Source: Campylobacteraceae bacterium (lineage in GTDB: Bacteria > Campylobacterota > Campylobacteria > Campylobacterales > Sulfurovaceae). From it: a DNA stretch of 10,529 bases. The notes beneath the pieces are model-generated. The model was not told where the DNA came from and searched no databases. It worked only from the letters and a program-made list of their open reading frames with translations. The position numbers and the translations under genes were made by a program. The stretch is from assembly GCA_027022775.1 (NCBI GenBank), contig JALVXO010000133.1, positions 1 to 10,529 on the forward strand, given 5' to 3'. Positions 1 through 6,558 of the stretch are shown piece by piece; the stretch's first letter is position 1; each line of letters opens with the position of its first letter.

Positions 1-1
1 G

Positions 2-736
2 ACCGAAGAGATAGCAAAGCTTTTTGAACAGAAAAACGGGGTTAAGGTTAATATTGTTTTTGGCGGTTCGGGGTATGTGCTTTCTCAAATGCAGCTGACA
101 AAAAGGGGCGATTTGTATTTTCCGGGTTCTTCCGATTTTATGGAGCTTGCCAAAAAGAAAAAGCTGGTTTTGCCAGATAGTGAAAAAAGGGTGGTTTATC
201 TGGTTTCGGCAATAAATGTGCAAAAGGGAAACCCAAAGCATATACACTCTTTGCACGATTTGGCAAAACCGGGGATAAAGGTTGCAATTGCCAATCCACA
301 GGGGGTTTGCGTGGGAACTTATGCGGTTGAGATTATAGAGCACTCACTTTCGCCAAAAGAGAAAGAGCAGTTTAGAAAAAATATAATCAATTACACAAGC
401 TCTTGTGCAAAAACCGCAAATGCAGTGGCTTTAAAACAGGTTGACGCAGTTATCGGCTGGCGCGTGTTTGGGTATTGGAATAGCAATTTAATCGAAACTA
501 TTCCGCTAAAAAAAGATGAAATTATTAGAATTGGCTATATTCCTATTGCCATAAGCGTTTACAGCAAACAAAAAAAGCTGGCGCAAAAATTTATTGATTT
601 TATTACCTCCAAAGAGGCACAAAAAATCTTTGCAAAATACCATTATCTAGCAAGCGTAAGAGAAGCAGAAGAGTATATCGGAGAAAAGAAAAAAATCGGC
701 GGGGAGTATAATTTGCCAAAAGAGTGGATAAAATAA
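2..736 (+). CDS. Molybdate-type ABC transporter substrate-binding protein (ModA-like), 5' end outside window
   Basis: This is the C-terminal part of a periplasmic binding protein of the ModA/PBP2 type, which captures an oxyanion such as molybdate or tungstate for an ABC importer. The reading frame is open from base 2, so the true start and signal peptide lie left of the window; the GTG at 77 is internal. Family features seen are the early FGGSGYVLSQM stretch (ligand-site region of ModA-like proteins), GDLYFPGSSDF, the strand KVAIANPQGVCVGTYAVE, DAVIGWRVFGYW, and the closing KFIDFITSKEAQKIFAKYHY helix usual near the C-terminus of this fold. About 244 residues are visible, close to a full mature ModA. 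No permease or ATPase gene of the same transporter follows, so any partners must be upstream. The anion bound cannot be decided from sequence. Confidence is high for the family and moderate for the ligand. Confidence 0.85.
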   Translation, partial: TEEIAKLFEQKNGVKVNIVFGGSGYVLSQMQLTKRGDLYFPGSSDFMELAKKKKLVLPDSEKRVVYLVSAINVQKGNPKHIHSLHDLAKPGIKVAIANPQGVCVGTYAVEIIEHSLSPKEKEQFRKNIINYTSSCAKTANAVALKQVDAVIGWRVFGYWNSNLIETIPLKKDEIIRIGYIPIAISVYSKQKKLAQKFIDFITSKEAQKIFAKYHYLASVREAEEYIGEKKKIGGEYNLPKEWIK

Positions 737-768
737 AAGTTAAAAATTTTAAGCTTCTTATGTTATTA

Positions 769-774
769 TATAAT
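769..774 (+). promoter_or_regulatory. Possible -10 box of the permease gene
   Basis: A TATAAT hexamer lies 27 bases before the TTG start of the permease in an AT-rich 65-base gap. No convincing -35 box is seen at the normal distance. That is common in Campylobacterota, whose main sigma factor depends mostly on the -10 region. Read-through from the upstream binding-protein gene is equally possible, because no terminator separates the two. Confidence 0.4.
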
Positions 775-801
775 AAAAAATAATACAAGGAGCATATAAA
801 T

Positions 802-1860
802 TTGCTTTTTAAGTTTTTTGAAAATATCTATATTTTAGCAAGTGCAATGAGTTTTTATATTATTGTTGGGCTGCTGATAGCAGGGGTGTTAAAGCAAATT
901 ATTCCAAATGATTTTATATCTAGGCATTTGGGCAAAAACTCTTTTATTTCTGTAATTAAAGCTACAATATTCGGTATTCCTCTGCCTGTCTGCTCATGTT
1001 CGGTAATACCGCTTGCAAAATCGCTTCAGAAAGAGGGTGCAAGCAGCGGGGCGGTTATTAGCTTTTTAATTTCAGCCCCGATTACAGGTGTAGATTCTAT
1101 ATTAGCAACATACAGCTTTTTTGGCTGGCTTTTTACTATTTACCGGGTTTTAACATCTGTTATTATCGCAATTGCTGTTGGAATTGCAGAAAATATTTTT
1201 GGCAGAAAAAAACCGGAAGTTAAAGCTATTCAGCCAAAATTTTCACTTTCTCAACCGGTACAAAAAAGCAGCAGTATTACTTTTGTAGCAGCGGGGCAAA
1301 AAAGCTGCTGTGGCGGTAATCAAAAAAAGAGATTCTCTTTAAAATCGGTTTTTAATTACGCTATTAACACTCTTTTTAAAGATATTGCAAAGCCGCTTTT
1401 TTGGGGATTAATAGCCGGAGCGCTGTTTAGCACATTTATGCCTAAAGAGATTTTAAGTTATGTAACAGAAAACATAATTTTAAGCTATTTTGCAATTTTA
1501 ATAATAGCTATGCCGCTTTATGTGTGTGCAACTTCATCTTTGCCAATAGCTGTTTCATTTATTTTAGGAGGCATGAGTGCCGGGAGCGCATTTATATTTT
1601 TGAGTGCAGGACCTGCTACAAACAGTGTAACTATGGGGGTTGTTGGAGGAATGTTTGGCAAAAAAACCCTTGCTTTATATTTGGCGGGAATAGCTCTTTT
1701 TAGTGTAGGTTTTGGATATCTTTTTGATTCTCTTTTTGGCAGTTTAGAGGTTTTAAAAATTGTAAATCATATTGAAAATGTTACACTTTTAAACCATATA
1801 AGCACAATAGCAATGTTTGGATTGATATTCTATTTTTTAATTTGGAAGAGAGTAAAATAG
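802..1860 (+). CDS. SO_0444-type Cu/Zn efflux permease (PF03773 permease family)
   Basis: This is an inner-membrane permease of the PF03773/DUF318 superfamily, which includes ArsP organoarsenical exporters and the SO_0444 Cu/Zn efflux group. The 352 residues form two hydrophobic halves (about 8-130 and 195-348) joined by a polar loop at 135-190. Candidate metal-handling cysteines are the CSC pair at C64/C66 in PVCSCSVIPL, a CC pair at C169/C170 followed by GG in the central loop, and C242 in MPLYVCATSSLPIA. FLISAPITGVDS (88-99) and LSAGPATNS (267-275) are the repeated pore-like motifs of the two halves. Start is TTG at 802, supported by AAGGAG at 787-792 with a 9-base spacer; no ATG is better placed. 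The gene follows the ModA-like gene by 65 bases and ends in its own terminator. Export of Cu/Zn is inferred from the family; an arsenical or other thiophilic substrate is the alternative. Confidence 0.82.
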   Translation: MLFKFFENIYILASAMSFYIIVGLLIAGVLKQIIPNDFISRHLGKNSFISVIKATIFGIPLPVCSCSVIPLAKSLQKEGASSGAVISFLISAPITGVDSILATYSFFGWLFTIYRVLTSVIIAIAVGIAENIFGRKKPEVKAIQPKFSLSQPVQKSSSITFVAAGQKSCCGGNQKKRFSLKSVFNYAINTLFKDIAKPLFWGLIAGALFSTFMPKEILSYVTENIILSYFAILIIAMPLYVCATSSLPIAVSFILGGMSAGSAFIFLSAGPATNSVTMGVVGGMFGKKTLALYLAGIALFSVGFGYLFDSLFGSLEVLKIVNHIENVTLLNHISTIAMFGLIFYFLIWKRVK

Positions 1861-1884
1861 GGCATAAGCCCTAAAATTCTTTTT
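1858..1884 (+). terminator. Rho-independent terminator of the permease gene
   Basis: The stem TAGGGC (1858-1863) and GCCCTA (1868-1873) with loop ATAA overlaps the permease stop codon and is followed by AAAATTCTTTTT. The genes on the two sides converge, so the hairpin may also help stop minus-strand transcripts, although the T-run is clear only on the plus strand. Confidence 0.75.
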
Positions 1885-1895
1885 AATTAGAAAGG

Positions 1896-1929
1896 TCAAG
1901 CTGCTACTTACTGTCCTCTTACAGCTTGA
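1896..1929 (-). terminator. Weak hairpin at the end of the glycine-zipper gene
   Basis: Inverted arms TCAAGCTG (1896-1903) and CAGCTTGA (1922-1929) are separated by 18 bases. They enclose the last codons and stop of the minus-strand lipoprotein gene and are followed on that strand by CCTTTCTAATT. The loop is long and the T-run short, so this is only a possible terminator or mRNA 3'-end structure. Confidence 0.3.
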
Positions 1930-2135
1930 TCTTCTTGCTGTCCTACAAGCGCTCCTGCAATTGCACCGCCTGCTGCTCCTACCATTGCGGTATCATGATC
2001 ACCTATTAATGCTCCAGTCAATCCGCCAATTGCCGCGCCTGTTGCTGCACCTGCTGCTGTGTTGCTAGATGCGCACCCGGTAAATACAATCGCACTGATT
2101 AAAAAAGTTCCTAAAGCAATAACTATTTTTTTCAT
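1908..2135 (-). CDS. Small glycine-zipper lipoprotein
   Basis: A 75-residue secreted lipoprotein. Residues 1-20 are a signal peptide (MKK followed by a hydrophobic core) ending in the lipobox VFTG before C21, the predicted lipidated cysteine. The mature part is a glycine zipper: G29, G33, G37, G41 and G45 form an unbroken GxxxG ladder, a short polar turn DHDT follows, then a second ladder G53, G57, G61, G65, and a polar QQEDQAVRGQ tail. This matches the Gly-zipper families related to SlyB/YMGG/OmpA-like lipoproteins, where two small-residue helices pack as a hairpin in or on the outer membrane. The start is certain: AAGGAGG lies at 2143-2149. The gene has its own promoter and sits downstream of the dnaK terminator, so it is probably expressed separately. 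Its role, perhaps envelope stability or stress, is unproven. Confidence 0.82.
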   Translation of the reverse strand: MKKIVIALGTFLISAIVFTGCASSNTAAGAATGAAIGGLTGALIGDHDTAMVGAAGGAIAGALVGQQEDQAVRGQ

Positions 2136-2166
2136 TATAAAGCCTCCTTGAATTTATTATAAAGTG

Positions 2167-2207
2167 ATTATAACACAATATTGTGACATAAATGTGAAAT
2201 CGTTTCA
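2167..2207 (-). promoter_or_regulatory. Promoter of the glycine-zipper gene with two palindromes
   Basis: Read on the minus strand, a TATAAT -10 box lies at 2167-2172, some 30 bases before the ATG. One base upstream of it is the perfect 12-base palindrome CACAATATTGTG (2174-2185), and further up is TGAAA-TCG-TTTCA (2195-2207). No good -35 hexamer is visible. The position of the palindromes, across the spacer and -35 area, is where repressor or activator sites usually lie. The regulator is not identified. Confidence 0.5.
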
Positions 2208-2236
2208 AAATAATTAAAAAAAATAAGCATAGGAGT

Positions 2237-2273
2237 AAAAAGTAACATTTAGTGCCATAAAATGGCACTAAAT
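2237..2273 (-). terminator. Rho-independent terminator of grpE-dnaK
   Basis: A perfect 12-bp stem, ATTTAGTGCCAT (2247-2258) with ATGGCACTAAAT (2262-2273) and a 3-base loop, starts 10 bases after the dnaK stop. On the minus strand it is followed by GTTACTTTTTACTCC. This is a strong intrinsic terminator that separates dnaK from the lipoprotein gene. Confidence 0.88.
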
Positions 2274-2282
2274 TTAGAAGGA

Positions 2283-4163
2283 TTACTCTACTTCAGCATC
2301 AATTACATCATCATCGTCTTTTTTGGCGCTTCCGCTTTGAGCTCCGGCTGCACCGCTGTTTGCTGCTGCTGCTTTTTGGGCAATGTTTTGATTGTGTGTG
2401 TTAAGCTCATTGATTTTAGCTTCGATTTGCTCTTTTGCTGCATTATCATCTTTAATTAATGTTTCTAAATCAGCAATTACTTTCTCTACCGCCTCTTTTT
2501 CGCTCGCATCTATTTTGTCGCCGATTTCGCTTAACGCTTTTTTGGTTTGGTGAATCAGTGCATCAGCTTGGTTTTTAACCTCTACAAGAGCTTTTCTTGC
2601 TTCGTCTTCTGCTTTGTGCGCTTCTGCTTCGCGAATCATTCTTTGAATCTCTTCTTCGCTAAGTCCGCTTGAGCCTGTAATTTTAATCTCTTGAGATTTG
2701 CCTGTTGCCTTATCCACTGCGCTTACAGTTAAAATACCGTTTGCATCGATATCAAAAGTAACCTCAATTTGCGGCACGCCTCTAGGAGCTGGTGCAATAC
2801 CGCTTAACTCAAACATACCAAGCGATTTGTTATCTTTTGCAAATTCGCGCTCACCTTGAACAACATGGATTGTAACTGCCGGCTGGTTATCTTCTGCTGT
2901 AGAGAAGATTTGGCTCTTTTTAACCGGAATTGTTGTCCCTTTTTCAATAATTTTGGTTGTAACGCCGCCTAAAGTTTCGATACCAAGGCTTAGCGGAGTA
3001 ACATCTAACAACAATACATCTTTAACATCGCCTGTTAAAACACCCCCTTGAATTGCTGCGCCAATTGCAACCACCTCATCAGGGTTAACAGATTTATTAA
3101 GCTCTTTGCCAAAGTAAGCTTTAACTTTCTCTTGAACAAGCGGAACTCTTGTAGAACCGCCCACCATTACAACCTCTTTAATCTCATTTTTGCTTAAGCC
3201 TGATTCTTTAAGAACTTCGTCGATTTTTGTAATAGTTTTTTCTACCAAATCTTCGATTAAGCTCTCAAATTTTGCTCTTGTTAATTTCATAACAAGGTGT
3301 TTTGGACCGCTTGCATCTGCTGTGATAAATGGCAGGTTAATTTCGGTCTCTGTAGTTGTGGATAGCTCTTTTTTAGCATTTTCTGCTGCTTCTTTAAGTC
3401 TTTGAAGAGCCATCATATCGGCTTTAAGGTCAATTCCGTTATCTTTTTGGAATTCACCTGCAACATAATCGATAATTCTGTTATCGAAATCATCACCGCC
3501 TAAGAATGCATCTCCGCCGGTTGCCAAAACCTCTACAACACCGTCGCCTGTTTCTAGGATAGTAACATCGAATGTCCCTCCTCCTAGGTCGTAAACAGCG
3601 ATATTTTCACTCTCTTTTTTATCCAAACCGTAAGCCAGCGCTGCAGATGTCGGCTCGTTGATAATTCTTAATACATTCAAGCCCGCAATTGTTCCTGCCT
3701 CTTTTGTCGCTTTTCTTTGAGCATCGTTAAAGTAAGCAGGCACTGTAATAACTGCATCTTTTACCTCTGTTCCAAGGTAAGCTTCGGCATCCTCTTTTAG
3801 TTTCATTAAGATTTTTGCAGAAATCTCTTGAGGAGTGTAAACTTTGCCGTCTATTTCAATTGCACATGCTCCGTTTTTATCTACAACATCGTAAGGAAGT
3901 CTCTCTTTAGCCTCTTTTGCTTTATCTTCATTGCACATTAACCCCATAATTCTTTTAACAGAGTAAACTGTTTTTTTAGGGTTTGTTACCATTTGGCGTT
4001 TTGCTGTTTCACCTACAAGCACTTCGCCTTTATCTGTAAATGCAACAATAGACGGGGTTGTATTGCGCCCTTCTTTATTTGGGATAATTTTTGCTTCGCC
4101 GTTTTCATACACTGCCATTGCAGAGTTTGTTGTTCCTAAATCTATTCCGATTGGTTTGCTCAT
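2283..4163 (-). CDS. dnaK: Hsp70 chaperone DnaK
   Basis: Full-length (626 aa) cytoplasmic Hsp70 that binds exposed hydrophobic peptides in an ATP-controlled cycle with DnaJ and GrpE. Nucleotide-binding domain (about 1-380): phosphate-1 loop GIDLGTTNS (6-14), IINEPTSAALAYG (167-179), phosphate-2 loop DLGGGTFDVT (192-201) and adenosine loop VVMVGGSTRVP (331-341). The linker VLLLDVTPLSLG (383-394) leads to the beta-sandwich substrate domain (about 395-505), then the helical lid. The C-terminus is an Ala/Gly/Ser-rich flexible tail ending in DDDDVIDAEVE, the usual bacterial DnaK tail (EEVD-like). AAGGAG at 4170-4175 fixes the ATG start. The gene follows grpE by 67 bases and is co-transcribed with it; no separate promoter was found in the gap. 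dnaJ is not in this window. No odd substitutions were noticed. Confidence 0.98.
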   Translation of the reverse strand: MSKPIGIDLGTTNSAMAVYENGEAKIIPNKEGRNTTPSIVAFTDKGEVLVGETAKRQMVTNPKKTVYSVKRIMGLMCNEDKAKEAKERLPYDVVDKNGACAIEIDGKVYTPQEISAKILMKLKEDAEAYLGTEVKDAVITVPAYFNDAQRKATKEAGTIAGLNVLRIINEPTSAALAYGLDKKESENIAVYDLGGGTFDVTILETGDGVVEVLATGGDAFLGGDDFDNRIIDYVAGEFQKDNGIDLKADMMALQRLKEAAENAKKELSTTTETEINLPFITADASGPKHLVMKLTRAKFESLIEDLVEKTITKIDEVLKESGLSKNEIKEVVMVGGSTRVPLVQEKVKAYFGKELNKSVNPDEVVAIGAAIQGGVLTGDVKDVLLLDVTPLSLGIETLGGVTTKIIEKGTTIPVKKSQIFSTAEDNQPAVTIHVVQGEREFAKDNKSLGMFELSGIAPAPRGVPQIEVTFDIDANGILTVSAVDKATGKSQEIKITGSSGLSEEEIQRMIREAEAHKAEDEARKALVEVKNQADALIHQTKKALSEIGDKIDASEKEAVEKVIADLETLIKDDNAAKEQIEAKINELNTHNQNIAQKAAAANSGAAGAQSGSAKKDDDDVIDAEVE

Positions 4164-4215
4164 ACTGTTCTCCTTGTTTTTTTTGTAATTGTAATTAAAT
4201 TTAAAAATTTTCTTT

Positions 4216-4229
4216 GCAACTTAAGTTGC
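4216..4229 (-). repeat. Palindrome between grpE and dnaK
   Basis: GCAAC-TTAA-GTTGC is a perfect 14-base palindrome directly after the grpE stop codon. It is followed on the minus strand by an A-rich rather than T-rich run, so it is not a classical terminator. It could be an mRNA processing or stability hairpin that sets the grpE/dnaK ratio; this is inference only. Confidence 0.4.
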
Positions 4230-4230
4230 T

Positions 4231-4791
4231 TTACTTGCATGTTGCGACCATAGAGGCTCTTAAAACTCTATCTTTAAGCTTGTAACCCTTTTGCAGAACC
4301 TGCACAATTTCGCCAGATTTATGCTCGTCGCTCTCCATTTGGGTAACCGCTTGATGGAATTCCGGGTTAAATTCGCCTTCGCAGGCAATCTCTTCTACGC
4401 CGTGTTTTTTCAAAATAGACAGAAGCTGCTCATAAGTTAAAACCATTCCCTCTTTTATCTTCTCTACCGCTTCTTCATTTGCTTCGATTTTATCGAATGA
4501 GCTTAAAGCGTTTTCAAAAGTGTCCAAAACGGTCAGCAAATCTTTTGCAAACGCTTCATTTGCAAAAATAACCGCATTTGTCTTTTCGCGCTCTAACCTT
4601 TTTTTCATATTTTCAAAGTCGGCATAAGCTCTTAAATATTTATCTTTTTGCTCCTGCAGCTCCTCTTGGCACTTTTTAAGTTCCGATTCTTCACTTGCCT
4701 CTTCTAACTCTTCTTGAGCTTTCTCTTCAAGTTCAGGAGCCTCTTTTTCAACCAACTCTTCATGTTTTTCTTGATTCTTTTTGCTGCTCAT
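4231..4791 (-). CDS. grpE: Nucleotide exchange factor GrpE
   Basis: The 186-aa GrpE releases ADP from DnaK and so resets the Hsp70 cycle. Residues 1-60 are very charged (Glu/Lys-rich) and form the start of the long dimerising helix; KYLRAYADFENMKKRLEREK (51-70) is the conserved coiled-coil core. The beta-wing domain contains the family signature FNPEFHQAV (141-149), GEIVQVLQKGYKLKDRVLR and SMVAT near the C-terminus. The ATG at 4791 is preferred over an in-frame start 72 bases upstream (4863): AGGAGG sits at 4798-4803, and the longer form would place the promoter boxes inside the coding region. The gene leads the grpE-dnaK operon. hrcA, often the first gene of this operon in bacteria including Campylobacter, is not adjacent. 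Confidence 0.96.
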   Translation of the reverse strand: MSSKKNQEKHEELVEKEAPELEEKAQEELEEASEESELKKCQEELQEQKDKYLRAYADFENMKKRLEREKTNAVIFANEAFAKDLLTVLDTFENALSSFDKIEANEEAVEKIKEGMVLTYEQLLSILKKHGVEEIACEGEFNPEFHQAVTQMESDEHKSGEIVQVLQKGYKLKDRVLRASMVATCK

Positions 4792-4819
4792 AATTAGCCT
4801 CCTAGCAAAATAGTGCAAA

Positions 4820-4848
4820 ATTATACAATATTGAGTTAGATTTGTCAA
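4820..4848 (-). promoter_or_regulatory. Consensus sigma70 promoter of grpE-dnaK
   Basis: On the minus strand, TTGACA (4843-4848) and TATAAT (4820-4825) are separated by exactly 17 bases, a full consensus match. The -10 box ends 28 bases before the grpE ATG. No CIRCE repeat (TTAGCACTC-N9-GAGTGCTAA) and no HAIR repeat of HspR type was found around it. Confidence 0.88.
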
Positions 4849-4946
4849 GTTATATTTAAGCATTTAGACTAAATATAGTTTATATAAACTCACTCAACTT
4901 TAAAAAATAGAGAGAAATATTGCAGTTTTTAAATAAAGTGAAAAGA

Positions 4947-5219
4947 TTATTTTTTTTGAAAAACAAAAAGATGCTCATGCATTATAAGCAAAAAATTATG
5001 CTCTTTGCTTTTGTTAACCCAAAACCCCGTAGCTTTGCAATTATGCTGATGCTTAATAATATCTTCTTTTAAGGCAAATCCCACTTTTAAAAACCTCTCC
5101 ATTACTTTGTAAGCCAACGGCTGATACATTTTTTTACGCCTTGTATCCCCAATTAAAACTGCACAAAACTTCCCGGCTTTAATACTCTAAAAAACTCTTT
5201 TGCAATTTTTTCAATTTTA
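4947..5219 (-). pseudogene. 3' remnant of a DNA methyltransferase, frameshifted
   Basis: The frame from 5129 to 4947 encodes a typical C-terminus of an N4/N6-type DNA methylase: YQPLAYKVMERFLKVGF, KEDIIKHQHNCKATGFW and LLIMHEHLFVFQKK. HNCKATGFW is a hallmark of that family's last third. The homology continues upstream in two frames. One reads FCAVLIGDTRRKKMYQP into the remnant; another reads KIEKIAKEFFRVLKPG just before it. They join only if one base is restored near 5170-5174 (a GGGAA run). Without it, translation stops at 5153-5155. Everything before about 5219, including the AdoMet-binding and DPPY catalytic parts, is missing, and the site is occupied by the end of another gene. I therefore read it as a truncated, inactivated gene. 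Identification rests on memory of the family, not on a search. Confidence 0.72.
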
Positions 5220-5672
5220 TTGTTCATCTATTAAGTTTTTAACCAATAATCTGTTTTTAATTATATTAAGACACTCTTCATAAGCTTCAGCTTTTCCGCC
5301 AATAAATTCATTATGTCCAAATTTTTTTATATCTTCAGTTTCCCACAAATCTTCTTTCCAAGCATTTCTATATTCAAAAGCCAAAGCTGATATTTCTTTT
5401 ACAATATTTTCTTTTTCTATCTTGTCAATAAATCCTATTAACATTAAATTTAAAGTATTTTTATCTAAATTTTGCAAGTTTTCCCATATCTCAAAATCAT
5501 CATAATTTTTATCAGTTAAAATTTTCTCATAATCATCTTCAGGGACTATTTCAACAAATTCACCATCCTCAGTTCCATATCCTCTGCACATTATTACGAA
5601 TGGAAAATTAAAATCTCTATTTTCTAATAAATATTTTAATATTTTTAATGCCAATTCTCTGCTTATTTTCAT
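5217..5672 (-). CDS. AT-rich orphan protein of unknown function (151 aa)
   Basis: I do not recognise this protein. It is predicted soluble, without signal peptide or membrane segments, and strongly acidic, with aromatic-acidic stretches (DGEFVEIVPEDDYEKI, FEIWENLQNL, AWKEDLWETEDI) and a predicted helical C-terminus (GGKAEAYEECLNIIKNRLLV). The start ATG has GGAGT at 5677-5681. Base composition differs sharply from the neighbours: two sampled 60-base rows inside it have 17% and 28% G+C, against 42% for a row within lptB, suggesting recent transfer. Its stop overlaps the first bases of the methyltransferase remnant. Small acidic, low-GC orphans of this kind are often immunity proteins or mobile-island cargo, but no partner toxin is present here, so that remains speculation. 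Start and coding status are fairly secure; function is open. Confidence 0.72.
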   Translation of the reverse strand: MKISRELALKILKYLLENRDFNFPFVIMCRGYGTEDGEFVEIVPEDDYEKILTDKNYDDFEIWENLQNLDKNTLNLMLIGFIDKIEKENIVKEISALAFEYRNAWKEDLWETEDIKKFGHNEFIGGKAEAYEECLNIIKNRLLVKNLIDEQ

Positions 5673-5835
5673 TTTTACTCCAAATTACAGCAATTTATAT
5701 TTTCCTCGACTTTCAAATTTTAAATCCAAATTCTTCACTAGAAACTGCAACTTTTAGCAAATCATTAAACTATTAAAATTTTCCAAAATTAACTAAATAT
5801 AGAGAAAACATGGGTAAATATTTAACAAATAGTTA
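5673..5835. other. AT-rich spacer between lptB and the orphan gene
   Basis: 163 bases without a gene. The only feature seen is the 11-base string ACTAAATATAG at 5792-5802, which also occurs at 4868-4878 on the far side of the orphan/methyltransferase segment. No clear terminator follows lptB. Confidence 0.5.
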
Positions 5836-6558
5836 TCAGAACCTAAAATCCTCTCCCAGGTAGTGTTTTCTTACCAGTTTGTCATCGGCAATTTCTTGGG
5901 CGGTTCCGCTAGCTAGGATTGAACCGCTCTCTAAAACATAAGCGCGGTTACAGATGTGTAGGGTTTCGCGCACATTATGATCGGTTATTAATATTCCAAT
6001 ATCCATTTGAGAAAGCTGTTTTATAACCTTTTGAATATCCGATACAGCAATCGGGTCAACTCCGGCAAACGGCTCATCTAAAAGCAGAAATTTCGGTTTG
6101 TTTATAAGCGCTCTTGCAATTTCAGCACGCCGGCGCTCCCCGCCGCTTAATTTTACACCCAGTCTTTTGCGGATAGGTTTAATATTAAAAGCCTCCAGCA
6201 TCTTTTCTATCTGTTCATCCTGCTCTTTTGGACTTAAAACTCCAGCTTGCGCAGCGATTTTTAAATTGTCTTCTACGCTTAATTCACCAAAAATGCTGGA
6301 TTCTTGCGGCAGATATCCTATGCCCAGTTTTGCCCTTTGGCTTAACGGAAGATTTGTAATATCCTGGTCATCTAAAAATACTTTGCCGTCAGTTGGTTCT
6401 ATAATTCCGCAAATCATATAAAAAGTGGTTGTTTTTCCAGCGCCATTAGGACCCAACAGACCAACAACCTCGCCGCTTCGGACATTTAAGCTGACACCTT
6501 TTACAATCTCTTTTTTACCTATTGTTTTAGACAGGTTTTGCGCTTCTAATTTATGCAT
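5836..6558 (-). CDS. lptB: LPS export ABC transporter ATPase LptB
   Basis: A 240-aa cytoplasmic ATPase that powers the LptB2FG complex, extracting lipopolysaccharide from the inner membrane and pushing it along the Lpt bridge. Motifs seen: Walker A GPNGAGKTT (36-44), Q-loop Q85 in GYLPQESSIF, ABC signature KLSGGERRRAEIARAL (136-151), Walker B FLLLDEP (157-163) with catalytic E162, D-loop AGVDP (165-169) and switch histidine H194 in ITDHN. The YLPQESSIFGELSVEDN stretch and C-terminal VRKHYLGEDFRF are typical of LptB rather than amino-acid transporter ATPases. The ATG overlaps the end of tsaE by 8 bases, with AGGAG at 6563-6567, so the two are translationally linked. In Campylobacter, as I recall it, the next gene is rpoN; here it is not, and unrelated accessory DNA follows. 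Confidence 0.95.
   Translation of the reverse strand: MHKLEAQNLSKTIGKKEIVKGVSLNVRSGEVVGLLGPNGAGKTTTFYMICGIIEPTDGKVFLDDQDITNLPLSQRAKLGIGYLPQESSIFGELSVEDNLKIAAQAGVLSPKEQDEQIEKMLEAFNIKPIRKRLGVKLSGGERRRAEIARALINKPKFLLLDEPFAGVDPIAVSDIQKVIKQLSQMDIGILITDHNVRETLHICNRAYVLESGSILASGTAQEIADDKLVRKHYLGEDFRF

Noticed and set aside
4792..4863. Longer GrpE form starting at 4863
   Set aside because: The extension covers the -10 and -35 boxes, has no ribosome site and an un-GrpE-like sequence; ATG at 4791 has AGGAGG at proper distance.
4800..4946. CIRCE or HspR (HAIR) operator at grpE
   Set aside because: Only fragments such as TTGAGT and ACTCA are present; no paired arms with the required spacing.
4868..5802. 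Defined transposon bounded by ACTAAATATAG direct repeats
   Set aside because: No transposase or terminal inverted repeats; an 11-base AT-rich repeat over about 900 bases can occur by chance. Kept only as a side note in a finding.
6098..6421. 107-codon plus-strand open frame
   Set aside because: Antisense of lptB; no independent support.
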